Below are positions 19,401 to 26,643 of a stretch of DNA of 51,775 bases, piece by piece (the first letter of the stretch is position 1; each line of letters starts with the position of its first letter). The position numbers and the translations under genes are program-made. The DNA comes from UBA2030 sp049969475 (GTDB taxonomy: Bacteria; Bacteroidota; Bacteroidia; Bacteroidales; TTA-H9). Where the stretch lies: contig JBMFOU010000025.1 of NCBI GenBank assembly GCA_049969475.1, positions 1-51,775 on the forward strand, in the 5' to 3' direction. The notes under the pieces were generated by a model. That model was not told the DNA's origin and searched no databases. It saw nothing but the letters and a program-made list of their open reading frames with translations.

Positions 19401-19876
19401 TGTTGGGAATTGTCATTTTTAACATGGATATCATAATCATCATGACCGGACTCGGCATCGTTGCTCTGGGAGGTATAGTGGTGCGAAACGGGATTCTGAT
19501 TGTTGAATTTGCCGACCTTATGAAAGCTTCGGGCATGAAGACCCGCGAGGCCATTGTAAGGGCAGGTGTAGTTCGTACAACGCCAGTTATCCTTACGGCT
19601 ACAGCCACTATGCTCGGATTGGTGCCTCTGGCCCTCGGTATGAATATTAATTTTTATACACTGTTTACGGAATGGAATCCCCAGATTCATTTCGGTGGCG
19701 ACAACGTGGCGTTCTGGGGCCCGCTGTCGTGGACTATTATCTTTGGTTTGAGCTTTTCTACTTTCCTTACCCTGGTAGCAGTTCCGGCTATGTATTTAAT
19801 TGCTTACGCAATGAAAGTGCGTTGGGCACGTTATCAATCTAACAGGATTTATCGCAAGCAGCTCGCAGGGCGGTAA
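16481..19876 (+). CDS. RND-family efflux pump (AcrB/MdtC-like)
   Basis: Proton-driven inner-membrane exporter, 1,131 aa, somewhat longer than the usual ~1,040. It shows the family pattern: TM1 near 26-44, a large periplasmic loop, TM2-TM7 with the proton-relay pair in GIVVDDAIVVIEN (about residues 405-417), extra hydrophobic segments near 510-560, a second periplasmic loop, and the C-terminal helices with GGIVVRNGILIVEF and VVRTTPVILTATATMLGL. The class (drug or metal) is not evident; the charged metal-site residues of CusA-type pumps were not recognised. It is the last gene of the operon. Confidence 0.94.
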   Translation: MKKQIEKVREFFATSWAIDNRTSIYVLTVIISIIGFTNYISIPKEQFPEVVIPYVMVNTVYPGTSPQDMENLVTRPIEKQLKSISDVKRITSNSLQDYSSIVVEFTTDVKLEDAKQRVKDAVDKSRNDLPSDLPEDPQVMDIDLSEIPIMFINLAGNYDLDRLKKYAEMAQDRIETLPEITRVDIVGALDREIQVDVDMYKMQAAQVTFSDIERSISAENLSLSAGSITNTGFRRNIRVDGQFATVETLANLIIPTSNGGHVFLKDIAEVRDGFKEQESFSRLNGKNVITLNVVKKSGRNLLDASDKIEEIINNELKNKVFPSDLEVTITGDMSRYTRNTLEELNNTILIGFILVTVVLMFFMGFNNAFFVGLAVPLSMAVAYIVIPGFGFTLNMIVMFAFIFALGIVVDDAIVVIENTHRIHRFQPDIKKAAKWAAGEVFLPILSGTLTTLAPFVPLAFWPGIVGEFMYYLPVVLIITLFASMFVAYIINPVFAVSFMKHEYDVVDTRTNYRRLFTWSAFIIISSALASLAGLKGLGNLLLVSLSLVVFYRLLLKKAITWFQNTGWPWVMRIYERQLRFFLKNNHAYYLLGGLIVLLFLSFVLVGIRSPKVLFFPDNQPNNIFVFIKLPEGTDQRVTDSVTRLVEKRVIARLGENNPLVESIISNVAVGASDNQFDRSVAYNRGKITINFVEYKYRKGQNTTRYLDEIRSVVKDIPGAEITVDKNRMGPPTGKPINIEITGENLEQLQLVAERFKNYLDSLNIPGIEELKSDFVANTPEIMIKIDRERARREGLSTGQIGLELRTAVYGNEASKFKQDEDEFPIMLRYNEDVRKNIQALMNLRITYRDMVTGRLRSIPLSAVASVQYTDAYASIKRKDLKRIITISSNVLTGYSPNDIVPRIRNIASTFPLPEGITIKLTGEQEDQAETSAFLGKAMLIAILMIFFILITQFNSFSKSIIILSEVVFSIIGVLLGIVIFNMDIIIIMTGLGIVALGGIVVRNGILIVEFADLMKASGMKTREAIVRAGVVRTTPVILTATATMLGLVPLALGMNINFYTLFTEWNPQIHFGGDNVAFWGPLSWTIIFGLSFSTFLTLVAVPAMYLIAYAMKVRWARYQSNRIYRKQLAGR

Positions 19877-19910
19877 CACTCGCATAAGTGGTTTTGGTTA
19901 ACTTTCATTT

Positions 19911-19941
19911 AGCCGGGCATTGCGTCCGGCTATTTTATTTC
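19911..19941 (+). terminator. terminator of the efflux operon
   Basis: Stem AGCCGG/CCGGCT with a 9-nt loop followed by ATTTTATTT, 34 nt after the RND stop. Confidence 0.75.
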
Positions 19942-19995
19942 AAAAGTTCAGCAAAGATTTTCGTTGAAAAGGAAACATGATATAAAGAAATAGCG

Positions 19996-20003
19996 TAAAT
20001 TTG
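19996..20003 (+). promoter_or_regulatory. -7 box for the PAS histidine kinase
   Basis: TAAATTTG fits the Bacteroidota -7 consensus, 69 nt before the kinase ATG. A TTG lies 29 nt upstream, longer than usual spacing. The palindrome at 20011-20028 follows directly. Confidence 0.45.
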
Positions 20004-20010
20004 ATTTAAA

Positions 20011-20028
20011 CCCAATCAAATGATTGGG
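20011..20028 (+). repeat. 18-bp inverted repeat in the kinase leader
   Basis: CCCAATCA-AA-TGATTGGG, perfect 8-bp arms with a 2-nt centre, 8 nt after the -7 box and 44 nt before the ATG. Position fits an operator just downstream of the start site; as RNA a 2-nt loop would be strained, so DNA binding is more likely. Confidence 0.5.
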
Positions 20029-20072
20029 CCAATTCACTGATTTTTTTAATGGTGATGCTTAATTAGTTGCCA

Positions 20073-21209
20073 ATGGATACCTTTTACGCTCCAGCCGAAA
20101 GAACCCCTCATGACGAAATTATAAAATCTAAAGAAGAATTTGAAAATTTTGCTGCATTAAAAGAGTTTTTTAATGCCTTGCCTTTTATTGCTGCGGTGCT
20201 CAATGAGCAAAGGCAATTGGTTTACTCCAATCAGGCTTTGCTCGATGCCATGGGTTTTCCTAATCTGGACTCCGCACTCGGTTTGCGACCCGGTGAATGG
20301 CTCAACTGTATACATTCGCGTGAAACACCCGGTGGTTGTGGTACCTCAGAGAGTTGTCAGTATTGCGGTGCAGTGAATGCCATATTACAATGCATTAATA
20401 CCCGTCAGCGAAGCCAGGGGGAATGCCGCATAACGGGATACCTGGGTGATAAGGAGGTGTCATACGACTTTTGGGCAGTGGCCTCGCCCATCACCTTTAA
20501 AGGCAAGTTTTATGTTATACTTTCCATTGCCGACATCAGTCATGAAAAACGGAGGCTAGCTCTCGAGCGCATCTTCTTTCACGATGTACTCAATACAGCG
20601 GGTGGACTGCGCGGGTTCCTCGAGTTTGTTCAAATGACCGATGATGTTGCTGAAATCAAGGAGTATGTTGAAACTGCCTCACGCCTGACTGAAGATTTAA
20701 TTGACGAGATTGTTGCTCAGCGGCAACTTCTCTCAGCCGAAAGAGGCGACTTGAAGGTGGAATGGGAATCCATCGCAGTAGACCAGATCCTCCAGAATGT
20801 GCGTAACCATGTTATGTTTCATCTGGTGGCACGGGGTAAAGAAATTGTGGTTGAACCCCCAGCTGTTTTACATCCGCTCACATCTGATGTTATTTTGCTT
20901 AAAAGGATTCTAGTGAATCTGTTAAAAAATGCCCTCGAAGCCATCCCCGAAGGACAAACTGTTTCGCTGGGCGCTGACATTGCGGAGGATAAGGTAATCT
21001 TCAGGGTACACAATCCGGGTTTCATCCCCCGGGATATTCAATTGCAACTTTTTCAACGAAGCTTTTCCACTAAAGAAAAAAATCGTGGATTGGGAACCTA
21101 CTCTGTGAAATTGCTTACTGAACAATATCTGGGTGGCAGGGTCTGGTTTCGCTCTGAGCCCGAGACGGGTACTACATTTTACGTTGAACTTCCCCTTCGA
21201 CGATATTAG
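20073..21209 (+). CDS. soluble PAS histidine kinase with a cysteine cluster
   Basis: Cytoplasmic sensor kinase of 378 aa with no membrane segment. The ATG at 20073 is preferred to a TTG two codons upstream. The N-terminal PAS domain (about 25-160) carries a cluster Cys-x9-Cys-x5-Cys-x2-Cys in the stretch NCIHSRETPGGCGTSESC and the residues QYC after it. This could bind metal or sense redox state, but the function is not established. The phosphoacceptor region is FFHDVLNTAGG; the ATPase domain has an N-box (NLLKNALEAIPEG) and a GLGTYSVKLL G-box. There is no receiver domain and no response regulator beside it, so its partner is unknown. The stop is TAG. Confidence 0.88.
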   Translation: MDTFYAPAERTPHDEIIKSKEEFENFAALKEFFNALPFIAAVLNEQRQLVYSNQALLDAMGFPNLDSALGLRPGEWLNCIHSRETPGGCGTSESCQYCGAVNAILQCINTRQRSQGECRITGYLGDKEVSYDFWAVASPITFKGKFYVILSIADISHEKRRLALERIFFHDVLNTAGGLRGFLEFVQMTDDVAEIKEYVETASRLTEDLIDEIVAQRQLLSAERGDLKVEWESIAVDQILQNVRNHVMFHLVARGKEIVVEPPAVLHPLTSDVILLKRILVNLLKNALEAIPEGQTVSLGADIAEDKVIFRVHNPGFIPRDIQLQLFQRSFSTKEKNRGLGTYSVKLLTEQYLGGRVWFRSEPETGTTFYVELPLRRY

Positions 21210-21239
21210 GCTAAACTAAGGGGCCGAGGGCTCTTTTGT

Positions 21240-21380
21240 TTAGAAAAGGTTGGCAATGTAATCGAGAATGGCTGTGCCTTTCTTGTAGATAACGTATGCC
21301 ATAAAAAGCACCTGCTCAGCTATGAAGATGATGATAATGATCTTCATTAAAAGGTTAACATCCATTTCTCTTTTTTTCAT
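21240..21380 (-). CDS. small predicted membrane protein, 46 aa
   Basis: Short frame starting MKKREMDVNLL, with one hydrophobic span (KIIIIIFIAEQVLFMAYVIY) and a charged N-terminus that would stay in the cytoplasm, ending TAA. A longer start 19 codons upstream would read through the promoter region, so the ATG at 21380 is chosen. A TAAATTTG box lies 20 nt upstream on the same strand. I do not recognise a family. Existence rests on the promoter, composition and free position between two plus-strand genes. Confidence 0.5.
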   Translation of the reverse strand: MKKREMDVNLLMKIIIIIFIAEQVLFMAYVIYKKGTAILDYIANLF

Positions 21381-21400
21381 GCGTGAGACCTTTTGTCCTA

Positions 21401-21408
21401 CAAATTTA
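21401..21408 (-). promoter_or_regulatory. -7 box for the small membrane protein
   Basis: Minus strand TAAATTTG, 20 nt before the ATG at 21380. No good -33 match at 19-21 nt. Confidence 0.45.
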
Positions 21409-21506
21409 CATAAAGTTGTTTTAAAAACATTTTTCAATTTTAATTGTTGGAGGGAAGTTGGTTTTCCATTCTGAAAAGATTAACCATCCGGTTGAAGCCA
21501 AATATG

Positions 21507-21514
21507 TATTTTTG
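21507..21514 (+). promoter_or_regulatory. -7 box for the carboxylase operon
   Basis: TATTTTTG fits TAnnTTTG and lies 21 nt before the ATG of the biotin carboxylase gene. A spaced -33 element is not clear. Confidence 0.45.
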
Positions 21515-21535
21515 TCCATAAAAAAGCAGAAAAGC

Positions 21536-23056
21536 ATGATCAATAAAGTGTTGGTTGCTAATAGGGGTGAGATAGCCATTCGGGTAATGCGTTCTTGCCG
21601 AGAGATGAACATTAGGTCGGTAGCAGTGTTCTCGGAAGCCGATCGCGCCTCCTATCACGTAAGATATGCCGACGAGGCCTATTGTATTGGTCCGGCCCCT
21701 TCTGTGCAGAGCTATTTAAACAAGGAAAAGATTATTGAAGTGGCTCTTGAATCTGGTTGCGATGCCATTCATCCGGGCTATGGTTTTTTATCGGAAAATG
21801 CTGAGTTTGCCCGAATGGTTCAGGATGCCGGTCTTATATTTATTGGGCCCTCCCCAGAGGCTATTGAGCAAATGGGTGATAAGATTACGGCTCGGCGTAG
21901 GATGATAGCGGCCGGCGTTCCTGTGGTACCCGGAACCAGCGATGCAGTGAGCTCGGAAGAGGAAGCGCTGCGCATCATCCACGAAATAGGTTTGCCGGTA
22001 ATGATTAAAGCCTCGGCAGGTGGTGGAGGTAAAGGTATGCGCCTGGTTCATCGCGAAAGCGAGATAGAATCCTCCCTGAGAGCTGCCCGATCCGAAGCAA
22101 AGTCCGCCTTTGGAGATGATGCGGTGTACATCGAAAAATACATCTCCTCTCCTCACCATATAGAATTTCAAATCCTTGGTGACCAACACGGAAACATTGT
22201 TCACTTATTTGAGCGGGAATGCAGTGTACAACGCCGTCATCAGAAGGTGATTGAAGAAACCCCCAGCCCCAACCTGACTCCTGAAGTGCGTGAGGCCATG
22301 GGACGCCATGCAGTGGCAGCTGCCGCTGCAGTGAACTACTACGGTGCCGGTACCATTGAATTTATTATGGATGACAACCACAACTACTATTTTCTAGAAA
22401 TGAATACCCGTCTGCAGGTTGAGCATCCCATAACAGAACGTGTGGTGGGCGTGGATCTGGTGAAATTGCAGATTCAGATTGCAGAAGGAAAACCCTTGCC
22501 TTTTAAACAAGAAGACCTCAAGCAGCATGGACATGCCATCGAGTGCCGCATTTATGCCGAGGATCCGGCTAACAACTTTATGCCCTCACCCGGTAAAATT
22601 AAGCATATTACAGAGCCCCTCGGTTTGGGCGTACGCCATGATGGATATGTATACCCGGGGTATGAAATACCCATGTATTACGACCCCATGATTTCCAAGC
22701 TTATCGTATGGGGTTCCGACCGTCAGGAAGCTATTTCCCGTATGCGAAGAGCACTCTATGCATACAAAATCTCAGGGGTAAGCACCTCCATCCCTTTCCT
22801 CGAAAAAATTATGCAACACCCTGTTTTTATAAAAGGTAACTACAACACCCATTTCATTGAAGATCATTTAAAAGAGTTATTGGAAGTAGGTGAATGTGAT
22901 GGCCTGTGTGAAGATGTAGCGGTTATTACGGCCTATCTGCATTACCTCGATGAATGGGCACGGGCAGGCAATGGAGGCATGGCCTCTCAAAACAAACCCC
23001 AAAAGGAGAGCAATTGGAAGAATTTCGGTAAAAGGCTTAACTTGCAGAGAGTATAA
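21536..23056 (+). CDS. biotin carboxylase subunit of acyl-CoA (propionyl-CoA) carboxylase
   Basis: Uses ATP and bicarbonate to carboxylate biotin on the carrier protein. The product is 506 aa; the ATG at 21536 gives the standard start MINKVLVANRGEIAIRVMR, while the in-frame region before it is promoter DNA. Domains in order: biotin carboxylase N-terminal (1-110, with HPGYGFLSENAEFA), ATP-grasp (about 115-320, with the Gly-rich KASAGGGGKGM near 157 and EMNTRLQVEHPITE near 287), and the C-terminal domain (about 335-440). About 50 residues beyond the usual AccC end resemble the linker of longer PCC/MCC subunits. It is the first gene of a four-gene operon. Confidence 0.95.
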   Translation: MINKVLVANRGEIAIRVMRSCREMNIRSVAVFSEADRASYHVRYADEAYCIGPAPSVQSYLNKEKIIEVALESGCDAIHPGYGFLSENAEFARMVQDAGLIFIGPSPEAIEQMGDKITARRRMIAAGVPVVPGTSDAVSSEEEALRIIHEIGLPVMIKASAGGGGKGMRLVHRESEIESSLRAARSEAKSAFGDDAVYIEKYISSPHHIEFQILGDQHGNIVHLFERECSVQRRHQKVIEETPSPNLTPEVREAMGRHAVAAAAAVNYYGAGTIEFIMDDNHNYYFLEMNTRLQVEHPITERVVGVDLVKLQIQIAEGKPLPFKQEDLKQHGHAIECRIYAEDPANNFMPSPGKIKHITEPLGLGVRHDGYVYPGYEIPMYYDPMISKLIVWGSDRQEAISRMRRALYAYKISGVSTSIPFLEKIMQHPVFIKGNYNTHFIEDHLKELLEVGECDGLCEDVAVITAYLHYLDEWARAGNGGMASQNKPQKESNWKNFGKRLNLQRV

Positions 23057-23075
23057 CCTCTCAAAAATTTAAGCC

Positions 23076-23549
23076 ATGGAAGAACTCAGGAAATTACTTT
23101 TCTATGTACCTCGCCAAACACCTGCAGGCGATGCGGGTATCACTTTGTTGAGAATAGTGCTGGGAATAACCATGCTTCTGGCACATGCTGTTCCTAAAGT
23201 TGCCAATTATCTGATGCTCTCGGCTGCTTTTCCCGATCCTTATGGCATTAGCAGCACACTATCTTTGATGCTTGCCATTTTTGCGGAGTTTTTCTGTAGC
23301 ATCCTGCTCATTTTCGGAGTTCTCACCCGCCCGGCCTTAATTCCTTTGATTTTTACGATGTTCACTGCATTCTTTGTGGTACATCAGAATGATCCTTTTG
23401 CCCATAAAGAACTGGCGCTACTTTATCTGGTCGGTTTTGTGGTTTTGTTTATAACCGGGCCGGGCCGCATTTCGCTCGATGCCATTATCCATGAACGTAT
23501 GGATGCCCATGGCAAGCAGAAAGTTGCTGAAAACGAAATCAATAAATAA
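23076..23549 (+). CDS. DoxX-family membrane protein
   Basis: Integral membrane protein of 157 aa with about four or five hydrophobic helices, assigned to the DoxX family from its LLRIVLGITMLLAHAVPK start and the AIFAEFFCSILLIFGVLTRPA segment. DoxX proteins have no single known reaction; some take part in quinone or sulfur redox chemistry or oxidative stress. It lies inside the carboxylase operon, 19 nt after the biotin carboxylase and 3 nt before the carrier gene, so it is certainly co-transcribed. It does not look like the membrane subunit of a sodium-pumping decarboxylase, which is much larger. Confidence 0.85.
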   Translation: MEELRKLLFYVPRQTPAGDAGITLLRIVLGITMLLAHAVPKVANYLMLSAAFPDPYGISSTLSLMLAIFAEFFCSILLIFGVLTRPALIPLIFTMFTAFFVVHQNDPFAHKELALLYLVGFVVLFITGPGRISLDAIIHERMDAHGKQKVAENEINK

Positions 23550-23552
23550 ACC

Positions 23553-24056
23553 ATGGAAATAAAAATCAATCATCGACTGGTCAACATTGAATTGGTATCC
23601 CGTGAAGGTAACCTTGCCACGGTTTTGCTTAACGGTAAAACTTACCAGGTGGACATTCTCAAGGTGCAGCCCGAAAATTATTCCGTATTGCTCAATGGTT
23701 TATCGTATAATATTGAGGTGATTCCGGGGCAGAATGCGCGGAGTTTTCAGGTCAATACTTACCGCTATACCTACGATGTAGAGGTGATTGATGCCGAAGC
23801 AAAATACCTGGCAAGCCGTAACAAGGGCAAACATCTGGATGGAGAAAAATCCATAGTGGCACCCATGCCTGGCAAGGTGGTTAAAGTGCTTGCCACAGCA
23901 GGGCAACAGGTAGAAGCCGGCCAAACGCTCATCATTATTTCGGCCATGAAAATGGAAAGTGAGTTTAAGGCCAAAGCCTCAGGAGTGGTGAAAGCTGTGA
24001 ACGTAAAGGAAGGGGATGCAGTAGAAAGCAGGCAAATTTTAATTGTAATTGAATGA
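23553..24056 (+). CDS. biotin carboxyl carrier protein of acyl-CoA carboxylase
   Basis: Carries the carboxy-biotin between the two catalytic subunits. The product is 167 aa. The C-terminal biotinyl domain (about 98-167) has the attachment motif SAMKMES with Lys133 as the biotin site, preceded by APMPGKVVKVLA. The N-terminal ~95 residues are a beta-rich domain that may contact the other subunits. It is tightly spaced with its neighbours (3 nt before, 27 nt after). Confidence 0.93.
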   Translation: MEIKINHRLVNIELVSREGNLATVLLNGKTYQVDILKVQPENYSVLLNGLSYNIEVIPGQNARSFQVNTYRYTYDVEVIDAEAKYLASRNKGKHLDGEKSIVAPMPGKVVKVLATAGQQVEAGQTLIIISAMKMESEFKAKASGVVKAVNVKEGDAVESRQILIVIE

Positions 24057-24083
24057 TTTAATCCAATAGGAAAATCCATAAAT

Positions 24084-25619
24084 ATGTCGCTTGAAGAAAA
24101 ATTCAGACTATTAGAGGAAAACAACCGACAGGCAGAACTAGGAGGTGGTGAAGACCGAATAGCCCGCCAGCATGCAGCAGGCCGCAAGACTGCTCGAGAA
24201 CGTATTCAAGAATTGCTTGATCCCGGTACTTTTGTAGAACTCGACAAATTTGTGGTTCATAGAACCACAGATTTCGAAATGGATAAGCAGAAATATTTAG
24301 GCGATGGGGTAGTTTCGGGTTATGGTAAAATAGATGGTCGTTTGGTATACGTTTTTGCCCAGGATTTTACGGTTTTTGGGGGTTCGCTGAGTAGGGCTAA
24401 TGCCGACAAGATCGTGAAAATCATGGATTTGGCCATGCGCATGGGTGCCCCCATCATCGGTCTCAACGATTCAGGAGGAGCCCGCATCCAAGAAGGCGTA
24501 GAAAGCCTTGGTGGATATGCCGACATTTTTTACCGCAATGTGATGAGTTCTGGGGTTATTCCTCAGGTTTCGGCCATTCTCGGGCCTTGTGCAGGAGGGG
24601 CTGTTTATTCGCCGGCCATCACCGATTTTATTCTTATGGTCAAAGATTCAAGTTACATGTTTGTAACAGGCCCCGAGGTCATCAAAACCGTAACCCATGA
24701 AGAGGTTACTAAGGACGAGTTGGGTGGAGCCTTCACGCACAACAGCAAAAGTGGGGTGGCCCATCTGATGGCTGACGACGACAGCATGGCTATGATGATG
24801 ATTCGCGAACTCTTGTCCTTCCTCCCCTCCAACAACCTTGAAGACCCTCCTGTGAAAATCTGCACCGACCCGATTAATCGGGAGGATGAAATTTTGCAAA
24901 CCCTCGTTCCTGATGATCCCAATAAGCCCTATGACATGAAGGAGGTGATTACCACCCTGGTGGATGATCATAATTTCTTTGAGATACAGCCTTATTTTGC
25001 TGAAAACATCATCATTGGTTTTGCTCGCCTCAATGGAAAACCGGTAGGTATTGTAGCCAACCAACCTGCTGTCCTGGCTGGCGTTCTCGATATCAATGCC
25101 TCAACCAAAGCTGCGCGTTTCGTAAGGTTTTGCGATGCTTTCAACATTCCGCTGATCACTTTTGTGGATGTGCCGGGCTTTTTGCCGGGAACGGAACAGG
25201 AATTTGGAGGTATCATTCGGCATGGTGCCAAGTTGCTTTATGCCTTTGCCGAAGCCACTGTACCCAAAATCACAGTCATTACCCGTAAAGCCTATGGAGG
25301 GGCTTACGATGTGATGTCGAGCAAGCATATTGGTGCCGATATCAATTATGCGTGGCCTACGGCCGAGATTGCTGTTATGGGGCCCGAAGGTGCCGTTAAC
25401 ATTATTTATAAAAATAAGTTAACCGACGAGGAAAGGCAGACAGCCGTTGATGAATACAAGCGTACTTTTGCCAGTCCATACAAGGCTGCCAGTCTTGGTT
25501 ATATCGACGAGATCATTTTGCCTAAACATACTCGTCGCCGCCTGATTCAGGCCCTCGAAATGACGGAAACAAAAAGCAAATCCAATCCTCCACGTAAACA
25601 CGGGAATATACCATTGTAA
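24084..25619 (+). CDS. pccB: propionyl-CoA carboxylase carboxyltransferase (beta) subunit
   Basis: Transfers CO2 from biotin to the acyl-CoA, making methylmalonyl-CoA from propionyl-CoA. The product is 511 aa, the usual length, with two crotonase-fold halves: the first with GLNDSGGARIQEGVESLGGY and the second with the DVPGFLPGTEQE oxyanion region. Asp409 in YGGAYDVM is the residue that favours propionyl-CoA in characterised homologues (S. coelicolor PccB Asp422). Methylmalonyl-CoA decarboxylase alpha subunits are close relatives, but the biotin carboxylase in the same operon points to an ATP-dependent carboxylase. It is the last gene before a strong terminator. Confidence 0.92.
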   Translation: MSLEEKFRLLEENNRQAELGGGEDRIARQHAAGRKTARERIQELLDPGTFVELDKFVVHRTTDFEMDKQKYLGDGVVSGYGKIDGRLVYVFAQDFTVFGGSLSRANADKIVKIMDLAMRMGAPIIGLNDSGGARIQEGVESLGGYADIFYRNVMSSGVIPQVSAILGPCAGGAVYSPAITDFILMVKDSSYMFVTGPEVIKTVTHEEVTKDELGGAFTHNSKSGVAHLMADDDSMAMMMIRELLSFLPSNNLEDPPVKICTDPINREDEILQTLVPDDPNKPYDMKEVITTLVDDHNFFEIQPYFAENIIIGFARLNGKPVGIVANQPAVLAGVLDINASTKAARFVRFCDAFNIPLITFVDVPGFLPGTEQEFGGIIRHGAKLLYAFAEATVPKITVITRKAYGGAYDVMSSKHIGADINYAWPTAEIAVMGPEGAVNIIYKNKLTDEERQTAVDEYKRTFASPYKAASLGYIDEIILPKHTRRRLIQALEMTETKSKSNPPRKHGNIPL

Positions 25620-25648
25620 TTTATTGATGGTCCGATGTATTGATATTC

Positions 25649-25686
25649 AAAGAAGCCGGTTTCGCGTAAACGGGCTTCTTTTTTTA
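25649..25686 (+). terminator. terminator of the carboxylase operon
   Basis: Stem AAAGAAGCC/GGCTTCTTT with inner GTTT/AAAC pairing and an 8-T run, in the gap between convergent genes. Confidence 0.9.
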
Positions 25687-26553
25687 TTCACACGGCTCCT
25701 GGTGAATGTGGACTGTGCTGCGAGGAATTACTTCCTGAATTCGGAGTTCAATTTCTTCCGTGATATCGTGGGCTTCTTTCACCGTCATATTTTCATCCAC
25801 ATGAATATTAAGGTCTATGAACGTTTCGGCACCAGCGGTTCTGATGCGTATATCGTGATAATATTTGAGCCCTTCAACCTGATCGAGGGTGGCTCTGATT
25901 TTTTCGACACTGCCTTCGGGGGTACGGTCGAGAAGGGCATTGAGGGCACGCCGGCCCAGTTGCAACGATACCCATATAACGAGAGCAGCTACCAGGAGTG
26001 CTGCCAGGGCATCGGCCCATAACCAGCCTATCTTAGTAAATATCAGGCCAAAAAATACCACAGATGAGCTCCAGATGTCGGTTGAGAAATGCAGCGCATC
26101 GGCTTCCAGCGCCTGACTGTTGTATTTGCGGGCGACACGAGCGAGGGCTCTGCTCCGGTTATAGTCAATGATGATGGAAAGCAAGATCACGCCAAAACTC
26201 CACGCATTCACTTCCACAAATCCGTGCCCACCCTGAAGACGGTCGATGGCTTCGTATATAATCCATCCGCAAGTGATTAGCAGTAAGAGCGTTTGAATTA
26301 ATGCACTCAGATTTTCGAATTTTCCGTGCCCGAAATGGTGGTTAACGTCGGCAGGCTTCGACGATATACGTATAGTAACCATGGTGATGATAGCCGCCAT
26401 AAGGTCGAGCAATGAGTGAAGCGCCTCCGAGAGAATACCCAGCGAGCCCGTGAGAAATCCTACAATGAATTTCGCCGAAGTAATAACTACTGCGGCTATC
26501 ACTGATAATCTGGCAACAAGATTTTTATCTTTTTTTTCATTCTCCGAAATCAT
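25684..26553 (-). CDS. cation diffusion facilitator (zinc/divalent metal exporter)
   Basis: Inner-membrane metal/proton antiporter, 289 aa. It has six hydrophobic helices with the metal-site pairs His46-x3-Asp50 (HSLLD, helix 2) and His155-x3-Asp159 (HFSTD, helix 5); His in the first position fits Zn/Cd rather than Mn or Fe. NHHFGHGKFE (about 71-80) is the family signature, and a C-terminal cytoplasmic domain ends STVHIHQEP. It is divergent from mnmA, with a TACTTTTG box 23 nt before its ATG. No metal-responsive operator was recognised. Confidence 0.92.
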   Translation of the reverse strand: MISENEKKDKNLVARLSVIAAVVITSAKFIVGFLTGSLGILSEALHSLLDLMAAIITMVTIRISSKPADVNHHFGHGKFENLSALIQTLLLLITCGWIIYEAIDRLQGGHGFVEVNAWSFGVILLSIIIDYNRSRALARVARKYNSQALEADALHFSTDIWSSSVVFFGLIFTKIGWLWADALAALLVAALVIWVSLQLGRRALNALLDRTPEGSVEKIRATLDQVEGLKYYHDIRIRTAGAETFIDLNIHVDENMTVKEAHDITEEIELRIQEVIPRSTVHIHQEPCE

Positions 26554-26576
26554 GGCCTGCTTTTATCTACAGGCTG

Positions 26577-26584
26577 CAAAAGTA
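26577..26584 (-). promoter_or_regulatory. -7 box for the cation exporter
   Basis: Minus strand TACTTTTG, an exact TAnnTTTG match, 23 nt before the ATG at 26553. A -33 element is not clear. Confidence 0.45.
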
Positions 26585-26615
26585 TAAAAAAGCGGCCCGT
26601 TACTGAAAATCAGTG

Positions 26616-26623
26616 TAATTTTG
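26616..26623 (+). promoter_or_regulatory. -7 box for mnmA
   Basis: TAATTTTG fits TAnnTTTG, 20 nt before the ATG at 26644 and divergent from the exporter box 31 nt away. Confidence 0.45.
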
Positions 26624-26643
26624 CACTCCTTTTGAACGAAGGA

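Noticed and set aside
25624..26022. 132-codon open frame on the plus strand over the exporter gene
   Set aside because: Antisense shadow of the exporter, beginning next to a terminator.
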